A stretch of DNA of 64,000 nt from the NCBI GenBank assembly GCA_017301975.1, contig JAFLEI010000001.1:1-64000 (forward strand). The letters are read 5' to 3'. Below are positions 50,777-59,596 of this stretch, in pieces (position 1 is the first letter of the stretch; each line of letters begins with the position of its first letter). Below the pieces are notes generated by a model. It saw only the letters and a list, made by a program, of their open reading frames with translations, made no database searches and was not told where the DNA came from. The DNA is from Verrucomicrobiota bacterium. GTDB lineage: Bacteria; Verrucomicrobiota; Verrucomicrobiia; Verrucomicrobiales; Verrucomicrobiaceae. The position numbers and the translations under genes were made by a program.

Positions 50777-51697
50777 TCAGGCGAGCAGAGGGCGCAGCAT
50801 GTCGCAAATCTCGGGGACGCGGACGAAGGGGTTCTCCTTGGTTTCAAACTCGAGCGTGAACCAGCCTTGGTAGTTGGCGTCGCGCATGATCTGGATCACG
50901 CGTTTTACATCGCTGGGCTCGCTGACGCCTTTCGCAGCCCCTTTGCGGCTGATCTCCATCTTGAGCTGCACGTTGACGGCGTAGGGCGCGATCTTCGCGA
51001 GATCGGCATACGGGTCTTCGGTGTGGAAGTTTCCGCTGTCCAGATTGATGCCGGCCCAGGGGCTCTTGGCCGCCTTCACCATCTTGATGAGGTTTTCCGG
51101 CTCGGCGACGATGCCGCCGTGGTTTTCCAGGCCGAGGAAGACGCCCTTCTTGGCGGCGTAGTCGAGGCACTCCTGGTAGGATTCGAGGCAGCTGGCCACG
51201 GCCTGCTCCTCGGTGAGCTCTTTGGACTGCGGTCCGGCAAACACTCGGATGTGCGGCGCACCCATGATCGCGGAGTAGTCGATCCACTTCTTCGTGTAGG
51301 CGATCTGTTCGCTGAGCTTCTCGCCTTTCGGCAGCGCGAAATTGTTGCCCACGGCGGTGCCGGCAAGCTGCACACCGCGCAGATAGGCGCGGTGTTTCAC
51401 TTCCAGCAGGAAGGCCTCGTCCACATCCTTCGGGAAGAAGTAGCTGGTCACTTCAGCGCCGGGGACGTTGTTGTCCCCGCACCAGTCGATGAAATCGAGG
51501 ATGCTCCACTGCGCTTTGCCGTCCTTGGGCTTCTGCTCCTTGTCGCGCATCCACTGGAAGTACTCGCGGAAGCTGTAGGCGGCGACGCCGAGCTGCATGC
51601 GGCTTTTGCCGGGTCGCTTGATGGGCTCAATGGCAGGCAGGGTGGAGACGCTGAGCGCGCCGAGGCTGGTGGAGAGAAAATGACGGCGTGAGATCAT
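50777..51697 (-). CDS. Sugar phosphate isomerase/epimerase-like TIM barrel (Tat-exported)
   Basis: 306 residues from MISRRHFLSTSLGALSVS, a twin-arginine signal. The body is an AP endonuclease 2-type TIM barrel: GVAAYSFREYFQWM, GLENHGGIVAEPEN, INLDSGNFHTEDPYADL and GWFTLEFETKENP. Such proteins isomerise or epimerise sugars, often beside Gfo/Idh/MocA oxidoreductases and DUF1080 proteins. Divergent from the esterase gene. Confidence 0.93.
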   Translation of the reverse strand: MISRRHFLSTSLGALSVSTLPAIEPIKRPGKSRMQLGVAAYSFREYFQWMRDKEQKPKDGKAQWSILDFIDWCGDNNVPGAEVTSYFFPKDVDEAFLLEVKHRAYLRGVQLAGTAVGNNFALPKGEKLSEQIAYTKKWIDYSAIMGAPHIRVFAGPQSKELTEEQAVASCLESYQECLDYAAKKGVFLGLENHGGIVAEPENLIKMVKAAKSPWAGINLDSGNFHTEDPYADLAKIAPYAVNVQLKMEISRKGAAKGVSEPSDVKRVIQIMRDANYQGWFTLEFETKENPFVRVPEICDMLRPLLA

Positions 51698-51748
51698 GGT
51701 GGATGAAAGAACGGATGGAAAAGACAGGATTAACAGACTTCCACCCGC

Positions 51749-52945
51749 ATGAACAAGATTTCTCTTTTTGCCGCCGCCCTCTTTTTCACGTCCCTCGCCC
51801 ACGCCGAGCCCACCAAGGTCAAGCTTTGGCCCGAAGGTGCTCCGGGTGCGAAGGGGAATGAGGACAAGGACCAGCCTTTTATCAATGTGTGGGCGGCGGC
51901 GAAGGATAAGGCCAATGGCGCGGCTTTCGTCGTGTGTCCCGGCGGCGGTTACGGCGGCCTGGCCGCAGATCATGAGGGCGTGCAGGTCGCGAAGTGGTTC
52001 AATGGTATCGGCGTTTCCGCCTTCGTACTGCACTACAGGCTCGGCAGCCAGGGCTACCATTTCCCCACGCAGTTGATCGATGTGCAGCGCGCCATCCGGC
52101 ATGTGCGGGCGAATGCGCAGCAGTATGGCATTGATCCGAACCGCATTGGCATCATCGGCTTCTCCGCTGGCGGGCACCTGACCTCGATGGCGGCGACGAT
52201 GTTTGATGAAAAGCCTGCTGGCATGACGAACGACGCCATTGATCAGGTGAGCGCGCGTCCGGATGTGGCCGCACCGACTTATCCGGTGATCTCGATGATC
52301 GAGGACTACGGCCACAAAGGCTCACGCAAAAACCTGCTGGGCCCGAATGACAACGACGAACTGGCGAAGCACGTGAGCACGGAGACGCGCGTGACGGCCA
52401 ACACGCCGCCCATCTTCATCTTCCAGACCGATGAGGATACCGTGGTGCCTGCCGAGAATGCGGTGGCATTCTACCTGGCCTGCCGGAAGAACAAAGTCCC
52501 CGCCGAACTGCACATCTACCGCCCCGGCCCGCATGGCGTGGGCCTGTACCTCGGTGATCCCGTGCTCGGCACCTGGAGCGGTCATCTGCGCGACTGGCTG
52601 CGCAATCAGGGCTTTCTCAAGCCGATGAAGCGCACCGCCATCAATGGCAAAGTCACCGTCAATGGCACGCCGGTGAGCTGGGGCAGCGTTGTCTTTGCCT
52701 CTGACGATCCTTCCGCGCCTGTCGCCTGCGCACGTGTGATGCATGGCAAGTTCAAGCTCGACGAAAGAACCGGCCCCATCGTCGGCAAGGTGAAGCTGAC
52801 CGTCAGCTACAGCGCCGCTGATGTCCCCGGTCTGGAGACAGCGGATGGCACCGCAACCACGAAGGAGCAAAAACCCGGCGCAGGTGACTGGAATTTCGAG
52901 GTGACCGAAGGTGCGAAGGATGTGGACCTGGCGGTCACGCGCTGA
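51749..52945 (+). CDS. Secreted acetyl-esterase-like alpha/beta hydrolase with C-terminal beta domain
   Basis: 398 residues with signal peptide MNKISLFAAALFFTSLAHA. Oxyanion motif CPGGGYGGLA, Ser nucleophile in GIIGFSAGGHLTSM, and the Asp/His region near FQTDEDTVVP and GPHGVGLYL fit the BD-FAE/acetyl xylan esterase group. Residues about 295-398 add a beta domain (INGKVTVNGTPVSWGSVVF) resembling carboxypeptidase-regulatory or transthyretin-like folds common in this phylum. Carbohydrate de-acetylation is likely. Confidence 0.92.
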   Translation: MNKISLFAAALFFTSLAHAEPTKVKLWPEGAPGAKGNEDKDQPFINVWAAAKDKANGAAFVVCPGGGYGGLAADHEGVQVAKWFNGIGVSAFVLHYRLGSQGYHFPTQLIDVQRAIRHVRANAQQYGIDPNRIGIIGFSAGGHLTSMAATMFDEKPAGMTNDAIDQVSARPDVAAPTYPVISMIEDYGHKGSRKNLLGPNDNDELAKHVSTETRVTANTPPIFIFQTDEDTVVPAENAVAFYLACRKNKVPAELHIYRPGPHGVGLYLGDPVLGTWSGHLRDWLRNQGFLKPMKRTAINGKVTVNGTPVSWGSVVFASDDPSAPVACARVMHGKFKLDERTGPIVGKVKLTVSYSAADVPGLETADGTATTKEQKPGAGDWNFEVTEGAKDVDLAVTR

Positions 52946-52947
52946 AT

Positions 52948-53250
52948 CTAAAGAAGGCGGATCACCCCATAGAATGCGACCGACAGGAGGAGCAAGGCTC
53001 CGGCCATCCACGTGACGTGCGAAAACGTTGTGCGAGCACCGGGCCAGCACCAGGCGACTATTCCAGCGATGGCCGAGTTGACTGAAATCACCGCCAGGAT
53101 GGTGCCGGCAATCAGGACGAAGGTTCCGAGTCCGTTGGACTGAGGGCCGGTTTCTTTATAACCGGCGATCATGGTGCCAAGCACCACCAGCGCCACGGGG
53201 GGCAGCGCGAAGGAGAGCGCGCTGTAGAAGCGTATGAGCGTGATTAGCAT
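52948..53250 (-). CDS. Small membrane protein
   Basis: 100 residues from MLITLIRFYSALSF, with three hydrophobic segments. Not recognised. An exact inverted repeat lies directly before its ATG (53251-53290). It is convergent with the esterase gene and downstream of fabF on the same strand. Confidence 0.55.
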   Translation of the reverse strand: MLITLIRFYSALSFALPPVALVVLGTMIAGYKETGPQSNGLGTFVLIAGTILAVISVNSAIAGIVAWCWPGARTTFSHVTWMAGALLLLSVAFYGVIRLL

Positions 53251-53290
53251 GAATGTCTCGGGAGTCCGTGTGCCAGTTCCCGAGACATTC
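53251..53290. other. 13-base inverted repeat abutting a start codon
   Basis: gaatgtctcggga (53251-53263) and tcccgagacattc (53278-53290) are exact complements around 14 bases. The left arm touches the ATG of the minus-strand membrane protein gene, and the right arm lies 28 bases from the fabF stop. It could stop read-through or occlude the ribosome site. Confidence 0.5.
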
Positions 53291-53317
53291 AAAAAGACGC
53301 CGCTGCAGCGCTCAGCC

Positions 53318-54562
53318 TTAGAATTTCTTGATCAGCAGCGCGGCATTGTGTCCGCCGAAGCCGAAGGAGTTGCTCAGCACGGCGTCCACCTTGGCCGGAC
53401 GGGCGGTGTTTGGCACAACGTCCACGTCCACCTCAGGATCGAGGTTTTCGACGTTGATAGTCGGCGGCACCACCTGGTCCCGAATTGCGTAAATGGAGGC
53501 GATGAGTTCGACACCACCCGCAGCGCCGAGCAGGTGACCCGTCATCGATTTGGTGCCGGAGACCAGCAGGCCCTTGGTGGCGTAGTCGCCAAACACGCGC
53601 TTGATAGCGCGGAGTTCGCACAGATCGCCCATGGGGGTCGAGGTGGCGTGAGCGTTGATGTACTGAATGTCGGTCACGTTCAGCTTGGCATGGCGCAGGG
53701 CCATCTCCATGCACTTGGCCGCGCCCAGACCTTCGGGATGCGGGGAGGTGAGGTGGTAGGCATCTGCCGTGGCGCCGTAGCCCACCAGCTCCGCGTAAAT
53801 CGTCGCACCGCGCTTTTTGGCGTGCTCCAGCTCTTCGATGACGACAACGCCAGCGCCTTCACCCATGACGAAACCGTCACGGTCCTTGTCCCAGGGGCGG
53901 GATGCCCGCTCAGGCTCGTCGTTGCGCATGCTCAGCGCCTTCATGTTCGCAAATCCAGCCAGGCCGCAGGGGCGGATGGAGGCTTCAGCGCCGCCGCAGA
54001 TCATCACGTCGGCATCGCCAAATTTGATGTTCCGCCAGGCTTCGCCGATGTTGTTGTTGGAAGTCGCGCAGGCCGTGACGATGGCCATGTTGGGTCCCAT
54101 GAATCCGTATTCCGCCGCGATCATGCCGCTGGCGATGTTCGAGATCATCATCGGGATGATGAAGGGAGAGACGCGGGAAGGGGACTTCGTCAGGAGCACC
54201 TCATACTGGGTTTCCAGGGTGCCGAGGCCGCCGATGCCGCTGCCAACCATGACGCCCACGCGGTGGGGATCGAGGCTGTCTGGGTTCAGACCGGCGTCCT
54301 TGGCGGCCATTTTCGAGGCGGCCATGGCAAACTGGAAGTAGCGGTCGGCGCGGCGGGCGTCCTTGTGATTGTTGAAATGGACAGTGGGGTCAAAGTCCAC
54401 CACCTCCCCCGCGATCTTGCAGTCGTATTTCTCGGTGTCCATGGACTGGATGCGGCGGATGCCGCTTTTGCCTGCCTGGATGTTCTTCCAAAAGTCATCT
54501 TTAGTGTTGCCGACGGGGGAGATGACTCCCATGCCAGTGATGACTACGCGACGCTCGCTCAT
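53318..54562 (-). CDS. fabF: Beta-ketoacyl-ACP synthase II
   Basis: 414 residues starting MSERRVVITGMGVISPVGN. Catalytic Cys165 is in VTACATSNNNIG, with His in NAHATSTPMGD and GTKSMTGHLLGAAGG. It elongates acyl-ACP with malonyl-ACP. It is less diverged than the ketosynthase at 15813 and is the likely fatty-acid enzyme. Divergent from the LolA-like gene. Confidence 0.95.
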   Translation of the reverse strand: MSERRVVITGMGVISPVGNTKDDFWKNIQAGKSGIRRIQSMDTEKYDCKIAGEVVDFDPTVHFNNHKDARRADRYFQFAMAASKMAAKDAGLNPDSLDPHRVGVMVGSGIGGLGTLETQYEVLLTKSPSRVSPFIIPMMISNIASGMIAAEYGFMGPNMAIVTACATSNNNIGEAWRNIKFGDADVMICGGAEASIRPCGLAGFANMKALSMRNDEPERASRPWDKDRDGFVMGEGAGVVVIEELEHAKKRGATIYAELVGYGATADAYHLTSPHPEGLGAAKCMEMALRHAKLNVTDIQYINAHATSTPMGDLCELRAIKRVFGDYATKGLLVSGTKSMTGHLLGAAGGVELIASIYAIRDQVVPPTINVENLDPEVDVDVVPNTARPAKVDAVLSNSFGFGGHNAALLIKKF

Positions 54563-54680
54563 GTGTATAAATTAGGGGTTGATTCGAAAGTTGAGAGAAC
54601 ACGGTTTGCACGGGGGGGCAAGGGAAAACATGGCAGCGAAAGGCTTGAGACAGGCGCGATTTGGGTGTCTGGCTTGCCCC

Positions 54681-55313
54681 ATGATTCGTTTGCCCTCCAT
54701 TCTTGCCGCCGCCTTCTGGCTGACGCTGCCCGTCCAGGCGGCATCAGATTCTGCGCTTATTCCGCCCGTGATGCAGGAATGGATGGCGGCGCAGAAGGAA
54801 ATTGGCAGCATCAAAGTGGCCTTTCAGCAGACGCGCACCACGCCCGCGCTCAAGGAGCCCGTCCATGCCAGCGGGCGTTTCTGGCGCATGGCAGACGGCC
54901 GGTTTCGCCTGGAACTGGGATCTCCCGCAACGACGATCCTGGTCTTTGACAAGGAAACGGTGCGACTCAAGGAAAGCAGAGAGGCCCCCTGGCAGACCCT
55001 GAAACCGGACGACAGCCGGGTGCGCATGTGGATGAAATTCCTCAGCGGCCGGGAGATGGACCCCGGGTCCCTGACCAACAACTTCACGCTCAAAGTCACC
55101 CAGCAGGAGAAGGGCTACACCACCGTGGCCATGATTCCAAGGCCGCTCCTCATCAAAAAATACCTCCGGCAGCTCGACATGCAGATCGAGCCCGGCGGCA
55201 GGCGGCTTCTCGGCTTCCGAGTGGTGCAGGGGGATGGTTCCACGCTGCTGCTGAACTTTGGTCCGCCTGAGAGGCTTTCCGGCGACCTGACGTCGCTGTT
55301 TCAGCCGCAGTGA
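54681..55313 (+). CDS. LolA-like periplasmic lipoprotein carrier
   Basis: 210 residues from MIRLPSILAAAFWLTLPVQA, a signal peptide. The LolA pattern is seen in IKVAFQQTRTTPALKEPVHA, GRFWRMADGRFRLEL and a C-terminal beta region ending in FQPQ. LolA carries lipoproteins from the inner to the outer membrane; relatives also occur in aryl polyene loci. I cannot tell which from sequence. Confidence 0.85.
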   Translation: MIRLPSILAAAFWLTLPVQAASDSALIPPVMQEWMAAQKEIGSIKVAFQQTRTTPALKEPVHASGRFWRMADGRFRLELGSPATTILVFDKETVRLKESREAPWQTLKPDDSRVRMWMKFLSGREMDPGSLTNNFTLKVTQQEKGYTTVAMIPRPLLIKKYLRQLDMQIEPGGRRLLGFRVVQGDGSTLLLNFGPPERLSGDLTSLFQPQ

Positions 55314-55345
55314 GAAAAGTTTGTGAATTAGACACAAGAAAAACC

Positions 55346-55376
55346 GGTGGTGCCCGTTAACGGCGGGACAACCACC
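55346..55376. other. Imperfect hairpin abutting the next start codon
   Basis: ggtggt (55346-55351) pairs with accacc (55371-55376), with the palindrome ccgttaacgg (55354-55363) inside. The stem ends one base before the ATG at 55378. It could be a leader structure. Confidence 0.35.
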
Positions 55377-55377
55377 T

Positions 55378-56559
55378 ATGGATCCACCTGCCGACACACC
55401 CGAGTCCATGGAGGGATCATCGTCTGATTCTGCCGTCGTTCCGATTCCCGTGTTTGCACCTGTGAGGCGGCCGAATCGGTTCGTGCGCCTCTGGCGGACC
55501 ATTGGCGGCGGATCGCTGACTCTGAGCATCCTGATTCATGCAGGGCTCCTCGTCGTGGCGGGCTTTGTGGTCTTTGCCTCCCAGGTGTTTGACAAGCAGG
55601 TCGATTTCCTTCCCGGCGGCGGCACGCAGCAGGGAAGAGAGGCGTCTGCGGATCTCGCGCACAAGGTGCAGATGAAGCGGCAGCAGAAGCTGCAAAAGAC
55701 CCCGCCCAAGCAGCGGCTCGTCTCCACCAGCCTCTATGCCACGCTGACCTTGCCGGAGGCTCCGCCGGATGTGCTGGACATGCCGGACCTCGCGTCGCTT
55801 TCGGGCGGTGGAAAGCTGGGCAGCAGCGGTTTTGGCCTCGGCGGCGCGGGTGGCGGATTCGGCAACGGGGTGGGCATGGGCTCCCTGTCCGGCAGATCCT
55901 TCAAACCGCTCATGATGTTTGGCAAGGAGCTCAAGGACACGCGCAAGATGGCCGTGGTCATGGATGTATCACGGTCCATGACCAGGTTTCTGCCGCTGGT
56001 GGCCAAGGAGCTGGACAAGGTGGCCTTTGGCAGTCCGCTGGTGCTCTATTTTGGCTGCGGCCTGATGAAACCGCCGCCCAAACTCGACGACGAGATCAAC
56101 CCTGTCAGCAGCGACAAATTCCGCGCATTTTGGCAGGCATGGGAAGGCAAGACGTCGCTCAAGTTGCCTGCGGCAGAACGCAGGAACATCCAATACGACC
56201 CCGCCAAGCCCATGCCGCTGGAGGCGATCTTCGATCTGATGAGCAAGCGCCAGAACACCTGGTTCGTCGAGTTCAACGGCATCACCTTTGCTTCGACCGC
56301 CCTCATGTCAAAGGAGGTCATGGAGGCTGACACCATCTACTGGTTTGCCGATTTCATGGACAGGGTGGACTCGGAGCAGATGAAGCTCGTCCTCAAGACC
56401 CTCAAAAAGCGCAAGCAGAAACTCTATATTCACGCCTCCAAGGAAGGCCGCTCCTTTGTGCAGGTGAGGGATGAACTCGTGCTCCCCTCGGGTGGCGAGG
56501 TCATTCTGCCGCAGTCCGAGGAGCCGCCGAAGAAGAAGGACAAGATCGCGGTTCAATAG
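55378..56559 (+). CDS. Membrane protein with von Willebrand-like region
   Basis: 393 residues. One membrane segment (about 48-68) follows an acidic N-terminus; then a basic helix (VQMKRQQKLQKTPPKQRL), a Gly-rich stretch (GGAGGGFGNGVGMGSLSG) and a domain starting MAVVMDVSRSMTRFLP. DVSRSM is like the DxSxS metal-binding motif of von Willebrand A domains. Predicted inside-out placement is unclear. It is convergent with the polyprenyl synthase, overlapping by 7 bases. Confidence 0.7.
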   Translation: MDPPADTPESMEGSSSDSAVVPIPVFAPVRRPNRFVRLWRTIGGGSLTLSILIHAGLLVVAGFVVFASQVFDKQVDFLPGGGTQQGREASADLAHKVQMKRQQKLQKTPPKQRLVSTSLYATLTLPEAPPDVLDMPDLASLSGGGKLGSSGFGLGGAGGGFGNGVGMGSLSGRSFKPLMMFGKELKDTRKMAVVMDVSRSMTRFLPLVAKELDKVAFGSPLVLYFGCGLMKPPPKLDDEINPVSSDKFRAFWQAWEGKTSLKLPAAERRNIQYDPAKPMPLEAIFDLMSKRQNTWFVEFNGITFASTALMSKEVMEADTIYWFADFMDRVDSEQMKLVLKTLKKRKQKLYIHASKEGRSFVQVRDELVLPSGGEVILPQSEEPPKKKDKIAVQ

Positions 56560-57437
56560 TCCCGGTTCAGCAGATGGTCGGAGAGCTGGCGCAGGCGCAG
56601 GGCGGCATCGCCAAACACATCCAGCGCGCGGTGTGACACCTCGGTGAGGCGGTGCGCTTCCGCCCGGGAGGCGTCCAAGCCCATCAGCGCCGGGTAGGTG
56701 CTCTTTTCCGACGCAATGTCTTTGCCGGCGCTTTTGCCGAGTTTTTCGCTCGTTTGCGTAACGTCGAGGATGTCGTCGATGATCTGGAAGGCCAGGCCGG
56801 TGGCCATGCCGAACTCATGCAGAGCCTGCAACTGCTCCGTAGTGGCCCCGGCGCTCATGCCGCCCAGTTTCACGCTGGTGGTCAGCAGTGCGGCGGTTTT
56901 GCCTTCATGGATGAAGCGCAGATCTTCCAGAGGAAGCTTTTTGCCCTCGCCTTCCAGGTCCGCTACTTGGCCCCCCACGAGATGGAGGCTGCCAGCCGTG
57001 CGGGCGAGTTCCAGAACCATCACCGCCGTGGGATGCTGTGCATCCATGGGGGTCTTTGTGACCAATTCAAACGCCAGAGCCTGGAGGGCATCACCGGCCA
57101 GCAGGGCCATGGCCTCGCCATACACCTTGTGGCAGGTGGGGACGCCGCGGCGCATGTCATCGTCGTCCATGCAGGGCAGGTCGTCGTGAATGAGCGAGTA
57201 GGTGTGCAGGCATTCGACGGCGCAGGCATTGTAGATCGCATCTTCCGCTTTGCCGCCGCAGGCTTCCGCCGCCGCGAGGCAGAGAATCGGCCGCAGCCGT
57301 TTGCCTCCCGCGAACATGCTGTGACGCATCGCCCGGTGCAGTGTCATTGGCCGCGTGTCGGAGCCCGGGATGAGGCGGTTCAGCGCTGCATCGACAAGCT
57401 GACAGCGCTGGGAGAGGTATTCTTTGAGATCCGACAT
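56553..57437 (-). CDS. ispA: Polyprenyl diphosphate synthase (farnesyl type)
   Basis: 294 residues. Both aspartate-rich motifs are present: LIHDDLPCMDDDDMRRG (the DDx4D form typical of short-chain bacterial enzymes) and FQIIDDILDVT, with GKSAGKDIASEK after. GGKRLRPILCLAAAE is the first substrate motif. It condenses isopentenyl and dimethylallyl/geranyl diphosphate. Chain length cannot be fixed by eye; farnesyl is most likely. Confidence 0.94.
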   Translation of the reverse strand: MSDLKEYLSQRCQLVDAALNRLIPGSDTRPMTLHRAMRHSMFAGGKRLRPILCLAAAEACGGKAEDAIYNACAVECLHTYSLIHDDLPCMDDDDMRRGVPTCHKVYGEAMALLAGDALQALAFELVTKTPMDAQHPTAVMVLELARTAGSLHLVGGQVADLEGEGKKLPLEDLRFIHEGKTAALLTTSVKLGGMSAGATTEQLQALHEFGMATGLAFQIIDDILDVTQTSEKLGKSAGKDIASEKSTYPALMGLDASRAEAHRLTEVSHRALDVFGDAALRLRQLSDHLLNRDY

Positions 57438-57609
57438 GCAGGTATTGTGAAGCCGTGAGTCCGCCTCAATTCAAGCCCGATTAATGGCGACGAGCTGCTA
57501 AGCCAAGATTCAATTTAATCAGGTTTTTTGTGCCGCGTGGGTTGGGTGATTGCTATGATCATGACCAAAGTCATGTAGTGAGGGGAGTTGTCGCGTATAA
57601 GACAAATCT

Positions 57610-58926
57610 GTGAAAGATAAGCCGCGCATGGTTTCAACAAGGGCGGCTAAATCATTCATTCCTCAAGGTTTGAAAGAGTGGGGGCATCATCCCCATGAAC
57701 GGCATCTGTCCGCCGATTGGATGGTTTTGGTTGCGGCGGTGATTCTGGCATGGGTGAGCCTGATGCCGATCGTATGGATTGGTTATTTGATGGTCCAGTG
57801 CGGGATGATGACCACGGCATCGAAACTGGGTGCCTGTGGCTTTCTGGCCTTTGGCTGGAATTTTTTTCTCCTGCGCAGGCTGTTGTATGACCTCTATCAG
57901 GATGAGCACACCGGGAAGGAACTGACCCACAGCGGAATGCAGACCGCGTGTTTTTTCGGAGTGCAGTTCCTAATGGCTCTCGCCTGCCATCATCTGGCGG
58001 GGTCGTTCAATCCCATCGGCATGCAGCAATGGTTTTGGATGCCTGTCGCGGGTTTTGCCGGAGTGATCTTGAGAAGCCGAAGGCACATGATTCTGGTGCT
58101 GCTCGTCATCCTGGTCTTTTCCACCGCCCATGAATACGTCATGCGGGGCTTGGATCGGGCGCTGTATTGGGTGTGTGGCCAGACCACCATCAGTGTGTTC
58201 ATCATGGGCTGCTGTTTTGCAATGACTCAGGCGTCGAGGCAACGCATGCACACGGCGGGTGTTGCGGCGAAACTGCGCTCAGCCAATGCCGTCCTGGAAC
58301 TTCAGGCGGATCAGGCGGCGGTGCTCGCCGTGGCGCAGGAGCGCATCCGCCTGGCCAGGGAGATTCATGATGCCGTGGGACACAGCCTGACTCTGGTGGG
58401 GGTGCAGCTTGATGCGGCTGAGTCCTTGCTGCAGCGGGACCCCGCCCGGGCTCTGGAATCCATCCAGAAAGCAAAGCGTGCCAGCCGTGAAGGACTGGGG
58501 GAAATTCGGCGTTCGGTTTCCGCCATGCGTGCTACTCCGCAGGAGGAGCGAACTCTCGCCAACTCTCTGACGTCTCTGATCACCAGTGCTGAACGTCCCG
58601 GATTGAAGCTGGTGCTGCAGCAGTCCGGGCAGTCTCGTACCCTGCCTTCTCTGGTGGAGATCTCGCTGTATCGCTGTGCGCAGGAGGGCATCACCAACGC
58701 CTGCCGGCACGCGGGCGCATCGGAAATCAAGGTGCATCTTGATTTCACCTCGGACACGAGCGTGGAGCTCAGCGTGGCGGACAATGGCCGGGGCTTTAGC
58801 ACCATTCCCGAAAACAGCCATGGATTGAAAGGCCTTCGCGAGCGCACGGCGCTGCTAAATGGGCAGTTTTTCGCAGGAACAGCACAGCGTGGCGGCGGCT
58901 TTTGCCGCATGGTGGTCCCGGCATGA
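57610..58926 (+). CDS. Sensor histidine kinase (NarL-type partner)
   Basis: 438 residues with a GTG start; ATG six codons on is an alternative. Five or six membrane segments (about 36-200) precede a HisKA_3 domain with His253 in REIHDAVGHSLTLVG, and an ATPase domain (GITNACRHAGA, VADNGRGF, GLKGLRERTALL). The membrane part has no periplasmic sensor, so it may detect a membrane or intracellular signal. It shares its operon with the response regulator, four bases apart. Confidence 0.93.
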   Translation: MKDKPRMVSTRAAKSFIPQGLKEWGHHPHERHLSADWMVLVAAVILAWVSLMPIVWIGYLMVQCGMMTTASKLGACGFLAFGWNFFLLRRLLYDLYQDEHTGKELTHSGMQTACFFGVQFLMALACHHLAGSFNPIGMQQWFWMPVAGFAGVILRSRRHMILVLLVILVFSTAHEYVMRGLDRALYWVCGQTTISVFIMGCCFAMTQASRQRMHTAGVAAKLRSANAVLELQADQAAVLAVAQERIRLAREIHDAVGHSLTLVGVQLDAAESLLQRDPARALESIQKAKRASREGLGEIRRSVSAMRATPQEERTLANSLTSLITSAERPGLKLVLQQSGQSRTLPSLVEISLYRCAQEGITNACRHAGASEIKVHLDFTSDTSVELSVADNGRGFSTIPENSHGLKGLRERTALLNGQFFAGTAQRGGGFCRMVVPA

Positions 58927-58930
58927 ACAC

Positions 58931-59593
58931 ATGATTTTACCTGTCAAAATTCTCCTTGTTGATGATCAGCCGTCGTATCGCGAGGCGATTCATGCCGTGC
59001 TTGAACTCGACAGCAGCGTGAAGGTGGTGGCCCAGGCATCAAATGGCGAGGAGGCCGTTCACATGACGGGCGAGCACAAGCCGCACGTCGTGCTGATGGA
59101 TTTGCGCATGCCGGTGATGAGCGGGATTGAGGCCACCCGGCGGATACGGGCCGGCCACCCGGCGGTGCGTGTCCTGGTGCTCTCCCTTTTTGATCAGAAG
59201 GAGGATGTGTTTGCGGCGCTGCAAGCCGGAGCCGCCGGGTATGTGCTCAAAGAAACATCCTCCGCGCAGCTCCTGGATGCCATCAAGACCGTCGCTGCAG
59301 GCCAGACCTATTTGCAGCCTTCCATTGCGACGACCGTGGTGACGGAGTTCAATCGTCTCTTCCATTCCAGCGCGCCGAATGACGAAGATCGCCGCCTCGC
59401 AAGCCGGCTTTCTCAACGCGAAGTGGAGATTCTTCGGCAGCTGATGCGGGGCAGGAGCAACAAGGAAATCGCCGCCGCCCTGGACCTCACCGAAGGGACG
59501 GTGAAAAATCACATGACCCGCATTCTGGACAAACTGCAGGTGCCGGATCGCACCGGTGCCGCACTCAAGGCGCGGGATCTGGGGCTGGGGTGA
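58931..59593 (+). CDS. Response regulator, NarL/LuxR type
   Basis: 220 residues from MILPVKILLVDDQPSYRE. Receiver domain with phospho-acceptor Asp57 in VVLMDLRMPVMSG and Lys in AGYVLKETS; LuxR helix-turn-helix in LSQREVEILRQLMRGRSNKEIAAALDLTEGTVKNHMTRIL. Controls unknown genes. An earlier in-frame start lies inside the kinase gene and was rejected. Confidence 0.95.
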   Translation: MILPVKILLVDDQPSYREAIHAVLELDSSVKVVAQASNGEEAVHMTGEHKPHVVLMDLRMPVMSGIEATRRIRAGHPAVRVLVLSLFDQKEDVFAALQAGAAGYVLKETSSAQLLDAIKTVAAGQTYLQPSIATTVVTEFNRLFHSSAPNDEDRRLASRLSQREVEILRQLMRGRSNKEIAAALDLTEGTVKNHMTRILDKLQVPDRTGAALKARDLGLG

Positions 59594-59596
59594 AAC

